A stretch of DNA of 64,000 bases from Allokutzneria sp. A3M-2-11 16. Its GTDB lineage: Bacteria; Actinomycetota; Actinomycetes; Mycobacteriales; Pseudonocardiaceae. The stretch's first letter is position 1. Each line of letters opens with the position of its first letter. Positions 26,603-35,812 of the stretch are shown here, one piece after another. Below the pieces are notes generated by a model. That model worked only from the letters and a program-made list of their open reading frames with translations. It was not told where the DNA came from and made no database searches. The position numbers and the translations under genes are program-made. The stretch lies in NCBI RefSeq assembly GCF_024213555.1, contig NZ_JANAVO010000003.1, positions 186,001 to 250,000 on the forward strand, written 5' to 3'.

Positions 26603-27520
26603 GTGGACGCTCGTGAGGTCAAGGCCGTGATCGGTGGCGCGGTCGGGTTCGTGCTGCTGGTCCTGCTGCTGGCGGGACTGCTCGTGCTGGTGCTCGGACG
26701 TCGAGCCCGGCGTGGATGGGGCGATGACGGCGCCGTGGACCAGATGCTCACCAGGAGCGCACGCGGGACGTGGCTCGGGCTGGCCTTCGCCGTCTTCGTG
26801 TCGTTCGCGATCTGGCAGTACATCAGCGGCTACGGCGAGCTGGTGTGGCTGTTGATCCCGCTGCTGGCGACGTTCGGGTCCTGCCTGTTCAGCGATCTCG
26901 CCGGGATGTGGGCCCCGGCCCCGGTCCAGCGGAGGGCCCCGTTGACCTCGCGGTCGTGGCGGGACGTGCTGTCCCGCAAGGAGGTCGCGGTGGCCGGGGT
27001 GCTCGGCTTCGTGACACTGAGCGGGGCGACGCTCGCCGCGCTGCAGTACCACGCGGTCTCGGGTGCCGAGCAGTGCTTCCTGCCGGTGCAGGTGGACGGG
27101 TTCCCCTGGCTGAAGGGCTACTACCTGGACGCCGGGGCGATCTACCAGACGTTCGTGCTGTCGGGGTTGGTCAGCGCGCTGACGGTGGTCGGGCTGTACC
27201 GCGCCGTGCACCGTCCTGTCATCGACGACCTCGTCGACGTCCCGAAGGCGGACCTCGCCCTGCGCAGGTTGTCGGCGCACCGCGTGCTCGGGGTGGGGAT
27301 CGGCGCGCACCTGATCCTGCTCGCCGTTCTGGTGCCGGCGACGCAGGTGGGCGCCGCGCCGCTGGCCTGCGAGCGCGTGCCGATGGCGCAGGGCGAGAGC
27401 GTGTTCTCGATCATCACCGGTGCCCTGGCCGTGGCGGGTGTGCTGGTATGGCTGATCATGGCGGTGGCGCCCGTGGTCCGGTGGACCGCTCCGGCCGAGG
27501 ACAGCACGGAAGTGGGATGA
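26603..27520 (+). CDS. Polytopic membrane protein, GntR-coupled
   Basis: This 305-residue protein has about seven hydrophobic helices: residues 8-32 (VIGGAVGFVLLVLLLAGLL), 55-70, 75-95, 130-150, near 180, 235-255 and 275-295. No enzyme motif is seen. AGGAGG precedes GTG 26603. The stop overlaps the GntR gene start (ATGA). Small YtrA-type GntR regulators usually control ABC transporters or membrane proteins encoded next to them, so this is the likely main target. The function is unknown. Confidence 0.8.
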   Translation: MDAREVKAVIGGAVGFVLLVLLLAGLLVLVLGRRARRGWGDDGAVDQMLTRSARGTWLGLAFAVFVSFAIWQYISGYGELVWLLIPLLATFGSCLFSDLAGMWAPAPVQRRAPLTSRSWRDVLSRKEVAVAGVLGFVTLSGATLAALQYHAVSGAEQCFLPVQVDGFPWLKGYYLDAGAIYQTFVLSGLVSALTVVGLYRAVHRPVIDDLVDVPKADLALRRLSAHRVLGVGIGAHLILLAVLVPATQVGAAPLACERVPMAQGESVFSIITGALAVAGVLVWLIMAVAPVVRWTAPAEDSTEVG

Positions 27521-27906
27521 GCCTGTACCTGACGATCGACGCGCGCAGCAGCGTCGCCCCGTACGAGCAGATCCGGGCGCAGGTCCTGCGGATGCTGGCG
27601 TCCGGGGCGCTCGTCCCCGGGGCGCGGCTGCCCAGCATCAGGCAGCTCGCGAAGGACCTCGGTGTGGCGAGCGGCACGATCGCCAGGGCCTACCGCGAGC
27701 TGGAGCACGCCGGTCTGATCATCAGCCGGGGCAAGCACGGCACGTACGTGGCCGAGTCGATCACCGTCGACGCCGAACGGGTGCGCGCGAACACCGAGTC
27801 CGAGCTGGAGATCGCGGCCGCCGCCTACCTCGCGGCGGCGCGCAACCTCGGTTTCGGCACGGAGGACGCGGTGCGCGCGTTGCGCGGTGTCGCCGAACAG
27901 GGCTGA
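27517..27906 (+). CDS. YtrA-subfamily GntR transcriptional regulator
   Basis: This 129-residue protein has the GntR winged helix at residues 10-78 (APYEQIRAQVLRMLASGALVPG, LPSIRQLAKDLGVASGTIARAYRELEHAGLI, SRGKHGTYV) and only a short helical C-terminal segment, the YtrA layout without a large effector domain. It overlaps the upstream membrane-protein gene by four bases and probably represses their shared promoter through the TGTATCAATG inverted repeat. The inducer is unknown. Confidence 0.9.
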   Translation: MSLYLTIDARSSVAPYEQIRAQVLRMLASGALVPGARLPSIRQLAKDLGVASGTIARAYRELEHAGLIISRGKHGTYVAESITVDAERVRANTESELEIAAAAYLAAARNLGFGTEDAVRALRGVAEQG

Positions 27907-27943
27907 CTTGGGGATCGCGTTGGTCTGAAGGCACTATTGGCCC

Positions 27944-29434
27944 GTGCAAGCGAGCGAACCGCCACGCCGCAGGCGCGCGGCCAGCCGGCACGCCGCGGGC
28001 AAGGCCGAACCCCGGAAGCGGTCCAAGCCGACGCCCGAGAAGCGGGAGAAGACCGAGGTCACCCACGGTCACGGGCACGGCCACGGACATGGGCACGGTC
28101 CGGCCGCCCCGGCTTCGCGACGGGTGCGCATCCTGCTCGCCGTCCTGCTCGTGCCGTGCGCCCTGGCCACGGTGATCGGCGCGCTGCTGCTCTACCCGTT
28201 CGGCCACGACCAGGCCACCGGCACCCGCGTCGGCCTCAACCAGGTGCCGGTGCAGGGCGTGATCACCGCCGCGAAGGTCGGTCCCTGCGGCACGGGCCGG
28301 TGCCTGTCGCTGGCGGTGAAACTCGCCGACGGGCCCGCGTCGGAGCGCACGATCACCATCGAGGGCACTCCGATCGAGCCGAGCACCCCGCGCTTCGCCG
28401 TCGGCGACGAGGTCGTGCTCGCCTACGCGGGCAAGGGCGCCGACCCGTTCTCCGGCGCTTCCTACCAGGTCGTGGACTTCCAGCGGGGCATGCCGCTGAC
28501 CGTGCTCGCGGTGCTGTTCGCGCTCGCCGTCCTCGTGCTGGCGCGGTGGCGGGGTCTGGCCGCGCTGGGCGCGCTCGCGCTGAGCTTCCTGATGCTGGTG
28601 TTCTTCGCGCTGCCCGCGATGCTGGCGGGCAAGGACCCGCTGACCGTCGCGGTGGTCACCGGCGGGCTGATCATGTTCGTGGCGATGTACCTGACGCACG
28701 GGATCTCCGCGCGCACATCCGTCGCGGTGCTCGGCATCCTGGGCAGCCTCGGCCTGATCGGCCTGCTCGGCTGGCTGTTCAGCACGCTGGCCAAGCTGAC
28801 CGGCCTGGACGAGGACACCGCGAACCTGATCGGCATCCTCGGGCACGAGATCGACGCGCGGGGCCTGCTGATGGCCGGGATCGTGATCGGCGCGCTGGGC
28901 GTGCTGGACGACGTGACCGTGACCCAGGCCAGCGCGGTGTGGGAGCTGCGCCTGGCCAACCCCGCGCTGGGCTGGCGCAAGCTCTACGCGGCGGGCCTGC
29001 GCATCGGCCGGGACCACGTGGGCTCCGCGGTGAACACGCTGTTCATGGCCTATGCCGGGGCGGCACTGCCGATGATGCTGGCCTACTCGTTGTCCGGGCG
29101 CAGCTTCGGTGACCTGGTCACGGCGCAGGCGGTCGCTCAGGAGGTGGTCCGCACCCTGGTCGGCAGCATCGGCCTGGTCGCCGCGGTCCCGGTGACCACG
29201 CTGCTCGCCGCCTTGGTCGCCGTCCGCGAACCCGCTCCGGAGAAGGAAAAGGAGGAAGCCCCGGAAGCGGAGGACCCTCCGAAACCGCTGCCCCGCCGCC
29301 CCGCGCGCACAGCTCCGCCGGAGAACGCGAACGAGGTCACGACACCGATCAGTGCCCCGCTCGTCGAACCGCCCGTCCGCTCGCGCCACGAGCGGCTGAA
29401 CACGGCCCGTCCCCGCACTCACCACGAAGGCTGA
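27944..29434 (+). CDS. YibE/F-family membrane protein
   Basis: This 496-residue protein has a basic N-terminal tail with a His-Gly run (THGHGHGHGHGHGP, about residues 40-53), one membrane helix (62-85), a periplasmic-side beta domain (90-185) and then about seven helices in the YibE/F domain (185-430, with GHEIDARGLLMAGIVIGALGVLDDVTVTQ, the family signature). A long Glu/Pro-rich tail ends it. The role of YibE/F is not established. The His run could bind metal. GTG 27944 follows the GntR gene by 37 bases. Confidence 0.9.
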   Translation: MQASEPPRRRRAASRHAAGKAEPRKRSKPTPEKREKTEVTHGHGHGHGHGHGPAAPASRRVRILLAVLLVPCALATVIGALLLYPFGHDQATGTRVGLNQVPVQGVITAAKVGPCGTGRCLSLAVKLADGPASERTITIEGTPIEPSTPRFAVGDEVVLAYAGKGADPFSGASYQVVDFQRGMPLTVLAVLFALAVLVLARWRGLAALGALALSFLMLVFFALPAMLAGKDPLTVAVVTGGLIMFVAMYLTHGISARTSVAVLGILGSLGLIGLLGWLFSTLAKLTGLDEDTANLIGILGHEIDARGLLMAGIVIGALGVLDDVTVTQASAVWELRLANPALGWRKLYAAGLRIGRDHVGSAVNTLFMAYAGAALPMMLAYSLSGRSFGDLVTAQAVAQEVVRTLVGSIGLVAAVPVTTLLAALVAVREPAPEKEKEEAPEAEDPPKPLPRRPARTAPPENANEVTTPISAPLVEPPVRSRHERLNTARPRTHHEG

Positions 29435-29498
29435 GGCCGTCACGGGTGGACCGGCGTACGGCGAGAACAATGCCGGGCCTCGCATTAGGGTTCGCAGC

Positions 29499-30665
29499 GT
29501 GGCCGATTTCCTCTTCGTGCCGTACTCCTCGCACGGGCACGTCAACCCGCTGCTGTCGGTCCTGCGGGAGCTGGTCGCCTGCGGGGACCGGGCGAGCGTC
29601 ATCGTCGCGCCGAACTTCGCGGACGCCGTCGAGGAGACCGGCGCGCGCGTCCTGCGCCTGCCGGCCACCTCGAACGTGATCGTGCCGGAGCGGTTCGACC
29701 CGGTCGACGAGTGCCAGCGGTTGTTCAAGACCTTCGCCGACCGTCGCGCGATCTGGGCGCTGCTCCGCGGCGAGTTGCGGCACCGGTTGCCGGATCTGGT
29801 GATCTACGACCCGATGATCCCGAGGGTGTTCGGCATCGCCGCCGAGCACGGAGTCCCGACCGGACTGTTCAGCACCACCTATGCGCAGAACGAGCACGTC
29901 ATCGCCTCGACGGTCGGCAGGCACCTCGGCGCCAAGGTCGGCGATCTGCTGCGCAGGCCGTGGGCGCGACGGCTCCACCCCTGGGCGGTCGAGACGGCCC
30001 GGGACCACCGCGTGGTGCTGATCAACGCGCTGCCGGAGCTCCAGCCCGCCGCGGACACCTTCGGCGCGCGCGTCCGCTTCGTCGGCCCGTTGACCGGCGC
30101 GCGGGCCGAGCGCGGGGACGACCTGCCGTGGACGGAGATCGAGCGCCGCCGCGTTCTGCTGGTGTCCCCGGGCACCGTGTTCACCAGGGGATCAGGGTTC
30201 TTCGGCCCGATCGTCGAGGCGTTCGGCGACTCCGAGTGGCTGGTGGTGATCGCGACCGGCCCGACCGCTCCCGAAGCCCTGGGTCCCTTGCCGCCCAACG
30301 TGATCGCGCGCCGCAGCGTGCCGCAGATCGCGCTGCTGGAGCACGCCGACCTGTTCCTCACGCACGCCGGGATGAACTCCACCCTGGAGGCCCTCGCCGC
30401 GGGTGTGCCGATGATCCTGGTGCCGCGCATCCTCGACCAACGCGCCAACGCCCGCCGCGTCGCGGAGCTGGGCGCCGGTATTCAGCTCGATGCCAAGCAG
30501 CTCAACCCCGAACTGCTGCGGCTCATCGCGCGCAAGCTCACCACCGATCCCGCCGTGCGCGCGGCCGCCGACGCGTTGCGCGCGCGGATCACTGCTCAGA
30601 ACGGCCCCGCCGTCGCCGCCGCGGCACTGCGCGCATCGTGCCGCTTCGATCACGCTCCGGGGTGA
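29499..30665 (+). CDS. GT1-type glycosyltransferase (GT-B fold)
   Basis: This 388-residue protein is of the macrolide/MGT-like glycosyltransferase family. The N-terminal acceptor domain starts FVPYSSHGHVNPLLSVLREL, with the family's catalytic-type histidine in SHGH. The C-terminal nucleotide-sugar domain has LVSPGTVFTRG and the HAGMNSTLEALAAGVPMILVPRILDQ donor-binding region. It usually transfers a sugar from UDP- or dTDP-sugars to a small molecule. No natural-product cluster is adjacent, so the acceptor is unknown. GTG 29499 directly precedes the first strand. Confidence 0.9.
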   Translation: MADFLFVPYSSHGHVNPLLSVLRELVACGDRASVIVAPNFADAVEETGARVLRLPATSNVIVPERFDPVDECQRLFKTFADRRAIWALLRGELRHRLPDLVIYDPMIPRVFGIAAEHGVPTGLFSTTYAQNEHVIASTVGRHLGAKVGDLLRRPWARRLHPWAVETARDHRVVLINALPELQPAADTFGARVRFVGPLTGARAERGDDLPWTEIERRRVLLVSPGTVFTRGSGFFGPIVEAFGDSEWLVVIATGPTAPEALGPLPPNVIARRSVPQIALLEHADLFLTHAGMNSTLEALAAGVPMILVPRILDQRANARRVAELGAGIQLDAKQLNPELLRLIARKLTTDPAVRAAADALRARITAQNGPAVAAAALRASCRFDHAPG

Positions 30666-30686
30666 TCATCGGTATGGTCGGGGCCG

Positions 30687-32672
30687 ATGAACGACTCGCG
30701 CAATGAGCTGACCGGCGACGTGCACGGCAAGGTCGTGCAGGCGGGCCGGATCAACACGGTCTACCTCGGAGGCAAGCCGGTGGAGGTCCGCGTGCCACGG
30801 ATGCTCCCGGTCGGCGTTCCGCACTTCCTCAACCGCGCGAGCGAACTCGGGCTACTAGGCAAACGCCAAGGTCGGGTCACGCTGACCGGCGCTCCCGGGA
30901 TCGGCAAGACCACGCTCGCCATCCGGTGGGCGCACCAGGTCAAGGACCAGTTCCCCGGCGGACAGCTGTTCTACCGCCTCAACGGCTCCGGCGAGAGCGG
31001 TCCCGCCGCGCCCGCCGACGTGCTGCTCTTCTTCCTCCAGCAGTTCGACGTGCCGCACATCCCGGACACCGAGGACGAGCGCGCCGCCCTGTTCCGCTCC
31101 GTCACCGCCGACCTGAAGCTGCTGGTCGTCCTCGACGACGCGGTCAGCGCGCGGCAGGTGGAGAACCTGCTGCCGGGTTCCGCGGACAGCGCCGTCGTGG
31201 TCACCAGCCGGACCCGGCTCGACGGGCTGCGGATGCAGGGGTTCAGCTCGCTCGTCGTCGAGCGGTTCTCCGACGAGGTCGCGGCGCAGTTCGTCTCGCT
31301 GGTCGCGGAGGAACTGGCGGACGAGCCCGAGCACCTGCGCGCGCTGGCCCGGCTGTGCGGCGGCCTGCCGTTGGCCCTGCACATCGCGGCGGTCCGGCTG
31401 GCGACGGGCGACTACGGCTCGATCGCGGAGTACGTGTCGGTGCTCAACGACAGCCGCCAGCTGTTCAGGGAGCTGGCGATCGGGGACGACCGGCTCGTCG
31501 AAGCCGTCTTCGAGGTGTCCTATCGGGAGCTCGCGAAGGAGCCTGCGCGGGCGTATCGCTTGCTGGGCAAGCACTTCGGCCCGGACTTCACCGTGCCGCT
31601 GGCCGCGGTGGTCCTTGACGAGTCCGAATCGGACGCACGCCGCGCGCTGAACGTCCTCGTCGCGAGCAACCTGCTCACGGTTTCCCAGGGCCGCTATTCC
31701 TTCCACAACCTCATCAGGCAGCACGCACGCGATGCGTCCGCTCGCACTGACACCGACTCCACGCGGATCGACGCCCTGCGGCGAGGGCTCGCGTGGTACC
31801 TGCGCCGGGCGTTGGCGCTGGGCAAGGTGATCCACCCGGAGCGCCCGTCTATCGCCGGAAAGCTGTGGGAGGTCGCGGAACCCGCTCACGACTCGCGGGA
31901 CAAGGCATTGGCGGAACTGGCCGCCGAACGCCTCAACTTCCGCGCGGCAGTCCGCACCGCGAACCGCCTGGGCGCTTATCGGCAGGTCTGCGAACTCACC
32001 GACGCGCTCTCGCAGTGGTACTACCAGTCCGGCCACCTGGAGGACCGGGTCGAGACGCACGATCTGGCGGCTGCCGCGGCCGAGGCCGCTGACGATCGCG
32101 CGCTGGCCGGGCACATACACAAGCTGGCGGGGATAGCTGCCGAGGCCGTTGGGGATTTTCCCCTTGCGCTGCAACGCTTTGCGGACGCGCTTCGGCTGGC
32201 ATCCGCGGCGATCGACCGGCAGAGCGCTCTGGAGTGGGCCGGCATTGTCCTGGCGCAGACCGGTGATCGCGCCGCCGCGCTCGCTCGATTCCAGGAGGCG
32301 TGGGAGGTCGTCGTTCCCGACGATCTCCGTCCACGAGCGCAAGCCATGCTGCGCATGCACATCGGACGGACGCTCGGTCCGGACGCGGACGTCGCGGAGC
32401 TAAAGAAGTCCCTCGATTACTTCGTAGCGCGGAATGAGCGCGGCAACGCGACGCGGGTCCTGTTGCTGCTGGCCGAACTTGAAGGATCGGCGACGATGGC
32501 AGAGCAGGCGATCGCGGACTTCGAAGCGGACGGAATGGCGCGGCAGCAGGCGCAAGCCCTCGAACTCCTCGCGCGGCTGCGCCAGGAGGATGCCGCGCGA
32601 AGCCTGGAACGGGCAGCGGACATCTACCGGCGGCTCGGACGCGTCGACGACCTTGATCGCGTGCTCCGATGA
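30687..32672 (+). CDS. NB-ARC/TPR receptor-like ATPase with RHIM-like N-terminus
   Basis: This 661-residue protein starts with an ELTGDVHGKVVQAGRINTVY segment (residues 7-26) of the kind found at the N-termini of actinobacterial NLR-like proteins. An NB-ARC ATPase follows: P-loop GAPGIGKTT (68-76), Walker B LLVVLDDA, RNBS-like VVVTSRTRLDGL and GGLPLALHIAA. A winged-helix part (about 285-350) and TPR-like helices to the end complete it. Such proteins act as sensors in immunity, secondary-metabolite control or cell death. A TATGGT box 9-14 bases before the ATG suggests a leaderless message. Its stop overlaps the next start. Confidence 0.88.
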   Translation: MNDSRNELTGDVHGKVVQAGRINTVYLGGKPVEVRVPRMLPVGVPHFLNRASELGLLGKRQGRVTLTGAPGIGKTTLAIRWAHQVKDQFPGGQLFYRLNGSGESGPAAPADVLLFFLQQFDVPHIPDTEDERAALFRSVTADLKLLVVLDDAVSARQVENLLPGSADSAVVVTSRTRLDGLRMQGFSSLVVERFSDEVAAQFVSLVAEELADEPEHLRALARLCGGLPLALHIAAVRLATGDYGSIAEYVSVLNDSRQLFRELAIGDDRLVEAVFEVSYRELAKEPARAYRLLGKHFGPDFTVPLAAVVLDESESDARRALNVLVASNLLTVSQGRYSFHNLIRQHARDASARTDTDSTRIDALRRGLAWYLRRALALGKVIHPERPSIAGKLWEVAEPAHDSRDKALAELAAERLNFRAAVRTANRLGAYRQVCELTDALSQWYYQSGHLEDRVETHDLAAAAAEAADDRALAGHIHKLAGIAAEAVGDFPLALQRFADALRLASAAIDRQSALEWAGIVLAQTGDRAAALARFQEAWEVVVPDDLRPRAQAMLRMHIGRTLGPDADVAELKKSLDYFVARNERGNATRVLLLLAELEGSATMAEQAIADFEADGMARQQAQALELLARLRQEDAARSLERAADIYRRLGRVDDLDRVLR

Positions 32673-33457
32673 AGCGGCTTTTCGTTGCGGTGGTAGCGAT
32701 GCTGACCGCGTGTTCCGCTCCGACTGCGCCGCCGGTCGAGTTCCCCGAGCGGGTCGCGAGCGCGCTGAAATACGCCGAAAGCCGTCCCGGTGTGACCGGG
32801 ATCGTGGTGCGGGACCGGCAAACCGGAGCGGTCTGGCGGAACCAGGCGGCGTCCACCCACGCGTGGGCGTGCTCGACGCCGAAGCTCGCCATGGTCGTAG
32901 ACCTGTTGCTGCGCAACGACTCCGGGGCGATACGGCTGAGCGACGAAGACCGCAGGCTCATGCACGACGCGTTGCACACCAGCGACAACGAGGCGGCGCA
33001 CACGTTGTGGAACCGTTTCGGTGGCGAGGCGGCCTTCGATCCGGGGCTTCGAGCGCGCGGGATGACGGACATGCGGTTCACCGCCGAGCACCCGCACCAC
33101 TGGGGCTGGATCCAGACCACCCCGGAGGACCTGGACCGCGTGGTCACCTTCGTGCTGAACATGCTGCCCGCCAAGCACCGGGACTACCTCGTCGGCGAGA
33201 TGCGCGGAGTGGCGCCCAACCAGCAGTGGGGCGTGTGGGCCGCGGGGCCGAAAGCCATGCCCGGCCTCAAGAACGGCTGGTCGGACGACAATGCCGACGG
33301 GTCGTGGGTGGTGAACTCGGTCGGCTTCGCCGGGCCGGGGGAGCGGTACACGGTCGCGATCATGAGCAATACCAAGGTGATCGACAAGGGTTTCGAGGTC
33401 GGCATGGAGACGACCTCGCGGATCAGCTCGATGCTGTTCGAGGGGTACTTTCGCTGA
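32669..33457 (+). CDS. Lipoprotein serine hydrolase (beta-lactamase-like)
   Basis: This 262-residue protein has a lipoprotein signal (MKRLFVAVVAMLTACS, lipobox LTAC, Cys 15) and a class A beta-lactamase/DD-peptidase-like fold: SxxK as STPKLAM near residue 69, SDN near 110, and LKNGW near 201 in place of KTG. It probably acts on the cell wall outside the membrane. It is coupled to the NB-ARC gene by an ATGA overlap, which makes it the likely output or partner of that receptor. Its 3' end overlaps a convergent gene by 35 bases. Confidence 0.85.
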   Translation: MKRLFVAVVAMLTACSAPTAPPVEFPERVASALKYAESRPGVTGIVVRDRQTGAVWRNQAASTHAWACSTPKLAMVVDLLLRNDSGAIRLSDEDRRLMHDALHTSDNEAAHTLWNRFGGEAAFDPGLRARGMTDMRFTAEHPHHWGWIQTTPEDLDRVVTFVLNMLPAKHRDYLVGEMRGVAPNQQWGVWAAGPKAMPGLKNGWSDDNADGSWVVNSVGFAGPGERYTVAIMSNTKVIDKGFEVGMETTSRISSMLFEGYFR

Positions 33458-35006
33458 CGCGCAGCTCGTAGCGGATGTCACCGGTCTCGACGGTGATCCG
33501 CGGCGGCAGGTCGAGCCCGGCGGCGCGCCATGCGTACACAATGGACGGAAACCCGGTTGGATCGCCTTGGCCGCTGAGGTCCCACGTCCGCCCGTCGCGG
33601 CTGGTGACCCGCGCGTGCCCATCGCCGATGACGGCGACGATCTCTCGGTCGTCCAGCGCGATCGCCTCGTTCGCGTACCGGAACAGGATGTCGGCGTTAC
33701 GGCGGACATCGCGACCGGCGTGCGAGGCTTGCGCGACAATGTGACTGTCCTCCGTGGACTGTGAGTCGACGCCGAAGCGCGTCAGGCGGGTGACCTCGCC
33801 GACCTCGCAGCTCACCGTGCAGGCGGTCACGCGGCCCCCGTCGAGGCCGTGGACGCCGATCGGTTCGAGCACGACATCGCTTGTGGGCTCTGGAAGATCG
33901 AGCAGCCGGTAGCAGAGTTCGCGCAGCAGACCAGCCGACTCGTCCGGCGCGTCGGTGACCAGATCGGTGACCGCTCGGTAGCGGTCCGCGGAGTGCTCGG
34001 CGATGGCGCGCTCGACCTGGGCGCGCAGGGGCCGCGTGACGTCGAGCCGGGGCGCCAGCCTGCCGAGCGCGTCGACGGGCGATCCCGGCGGAACATCGGG
34101 AAAAGCGCCGAGCAGTACGGGTTTGCCGAGTGCGGCACCGTACGCGGTGACCGAGCCGTTGTCGCCGATCACGCAGTCCGCCGCGATCAGCGAGGCACGC
34201 CAGCCCTCGACCTCCGGCACCAGGGTCAGGCCCGCGCGCAGGCACTCGGCGAACCAGCTCCGGACCTGGAACGGGCCGTGCCAGTGCCAGACGTTGGGAT
34301 GCACGATCGCCACGACGCGGTACTCGTCGAGCGGCAGCTCGGCCAGCAGGCGCCGGATCAGCTCCGGCCCGGACCCGAGCAGCGACGCTTCGGACCAGGT
34401 CGAGGACACCGCGACGATCCGGCGGCCACGGGCGTCGAGCGCGTGCCGGTAGTGCTCACGCAGCCCGGCGCTGGCCCGCATGCGGTCGAAGCACGGATCG
34501 CCCGCGAGGACCGCGCTGGGCACGGCGGCGGAGGCGAGCCGGTCGATCTGCTCGCGGTGGGAGAACACGAGCGCCTTGGCAATCGGCTTGCCCCGGCGCA
34601 CCACCCACTCGGCGGAAAGTCCGAAAATCTCCGAATCGACAACCGATTTCCGATTTCCGATTTCCGATTTCCGATTTCCGGGCGAGTATTTAGTATACCC
34701 GATTCCGTGAGAGAGAATGACCAGGGGGGTCCGGAGTTTCCGCAGGCCACCGTGGTGGCTGGCGGAGATGGCCAGGTCGAAGCGGGTCCTCCTGGCCGCC
34801 TTCCACGGAATGACGATGATGCCGAGCTCGTCGAGCGCCTCGCGCAAGCCGTGGGTGAACGGATCGGTGCCGCTCCACGTCGCGACGATCTGCACGCGGA
34901 AGTCCGAGTCGAACACGGGAAGGATGTCCAGCATTCGCGTGAGCGTGGTGATGTTGTGCAGAACGACGAGCACGACGCGCTTCGGTGGAACCGTCGCCCA
35001 GTTCAT
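33423..35006 (-). CDS. GT-B-like glycosyl/glycerophosphotransferase family protein
   Basis: This 527-residue protein has an N-terminal Rossmann-like half starting RVVLVVLHNITTLTRMLDIL, with the histidine-containing VILSHGIGYTKY. The C-terminal half has VAVSSTWSEASLLG, VAIVHPNVWHWHG and IAADCVIGDNGSVTAYGAALGKPVLL, a nucleotide-sugar or CDP-glycerol-type donor site. It resembles CDP-glycerol glycerophosphotransferases and other GT-B enzymes, but the acceptor is unknown. Residues about 110-121 (GNRKSEIGNRKS) are encoded by a heptanucleotide tandem repeat. The ATG overlaps the stop of the pentapeptide-repeat gene. Confidence 0.75.
   Translation of the reverse strand: MNWATVPPKRVVLVVLHNITTLTRMLDILPVFDSDFRVQIVATWSGTDPFTHGLREALDELGIIVIPWKAARRTRFDLAISASHHGGLRKLRTPLVILSHGIGYTKYSPGNRKSEIGNRKSVVDSEIFGLSAEWVVRRGKPIAKALVFSHREQIDRLASAAVPSAVLAGDPCFDRMRASAGLREHYRHALDARGRRIVAVSSTWSEASLLGSGPELIRRLLAELPLDEYRVVAIVHPNVWHWHGPFQVRSWFAECLRAGLTLVPEVEGWRASLIAADCVIGDNGSVTAYGAALGKPVLLGAFPDVPPGSPVDALGRLAPRLDVTRPLRAQVERAIAEHSADRYRAVTDLVTDAPDESAGLLRELCYRLLDLPEPTSDVVLEPIGVHGLDGGRVTACTVSCEVGEVTRLTRFGVDSQSTEDSHIVAQASHAGRDVRRNADILFRYANEAIALDDREIVAVIGDGHARVTSRDGRTWDLSGQGDPTGFPSIVYAWRAAGLDLPPRITVETGDIRYELRVSESTPRTASS
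34643..34680. repeat. Heptanucleotide tandem repeat inside a coding region
   Basis: CCGATTT is repeated five times in perfect tandem (34643-34677), followed by a partial CCG. On the coding strand it gives seven-residue units GNRKSEI. Seven is not a multiple of three, so gain or loss of one unit would shift the frame of the enclosing gene. It is strikingly AT-rich for this genome. Confidence 0.9.
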
Positions 35007-35803
35007 GAACGCCAGTGGGCGGGGCGGGTGAGGGCGGCCGGGATGGTCGTGCGGGTGTCGCCGAGCGCGGCGTTCACCTGGGTCTGCGTCAGGAACAGGC
35101 TGTCGGCGAGCTTGGCCCCGGCCACGTTCGCATCGCGCAGGTCCGCGCCGATCACGTCCGCTGACCGCAGGTCGGCGTCACGGAGATCGGCGCCGATCAG
35201 GTAGGCGCCGCGCAGGTTCGCTCCCCGCAGGTCCGCGCGACGCAGCTTCGCACCGATGAGGTCGGCGCCGCGACGACTGCGGGACTTGAACCCGGCGCGC
35301 ACGAGCTCGCTCGCGCGCAGCAGCAGGACGTTGACCTCTTGGCGGTGCGCGGCGACATCGAGCTTGGCGAGCGCGTCGGCGTTGTCGTCGGTCAGCGCGG
35401 TGGTCGTGGCGAGCATCGCGCGGAGATCGGCGTGCATCGGCTCGGTGGCGGGGTGGGCCAGCGCCTCGGTGAGGTACCACAGCAGCTCGTGCAGCTGGCG
35501 CATGATCGGGAAGACTTCGAACATCTTGCGCGCGGTGTCGGCGGAGCCGCGCCAGTCCTCACCGTCGAAAGTGGACTGTGAGACCTTCTGGCCCGCACCG
35601 AAGCAGTCGTAGACGGTGCAGCCCGAGAAACCCTCCGCGCGGAGCCTGTTGTGGATGCCGCAGCGGAAGTCCTGCCGCAGGTTGGCGCACGGCTTGCCGA
35701 TGGGCTTGTCCACCGCGAAGTCCGCCGACGCGGAGAACGCCAGGGCCACGCAACACAGGCCGAAGCAGTTGCCGCAGTCGGACAGGAGGGGCAAGGGGCG
35801 CAC
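35003..35803 (-). CDS. Cys-rich pentapeptide-repeat protein
   Basis: This 266-residue protein has an N-terminal cysteine-rich part (CGNCFGLCCVAL, CANLRQDFRCGIHNRL, GCTVYDCFGAGQ; residues 10-75) that could bind metal. A helical middle part follows (80-175), then pentapeptide repeats at about 178-250 (ADLRG, ANLRG, AYLIG, ADLRD type), which form a right-handed quadrilateral beta helix. The family is common in actinomycetes but its role is unknown; some pentapeptide proteins mimic DNA or scaffold membrane proteins. It is the second gene of an ArsR-headed operon, nine bases after the regulator. Confidence 0.85.
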   Translation of the reverse strand: MRPLPLLSDCGNCFGLCCVALAFSASADFAVDKPIGKPCANLRQDFRCGIHNRLRAEGFSGCTVYDCFGAGQKVSQSTFDGEDWRGSADTARKMFEVFPIMRQLHELLWYLTEALAHPATEPMHADLRAMLATTTALTDDNADALAKLDVAAHRQEVNVLLLRASELVRAGFKSRSRRGADLIGAKLRRADLRGANLRGAYLIGADLRDADLRSADVIGADLRDANVAGAKLADSLFLTQTQVNAALGDTRTTIPAALTRPAHWRS

Positions 35804-35812
35804 TCGAGGAGT

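Noticed and set aside
34643-34680. Short tandem repeats as a CRISPR array
   Set aside because: The units are seven bases, contiguous and without spacers, and there are no cas genes.
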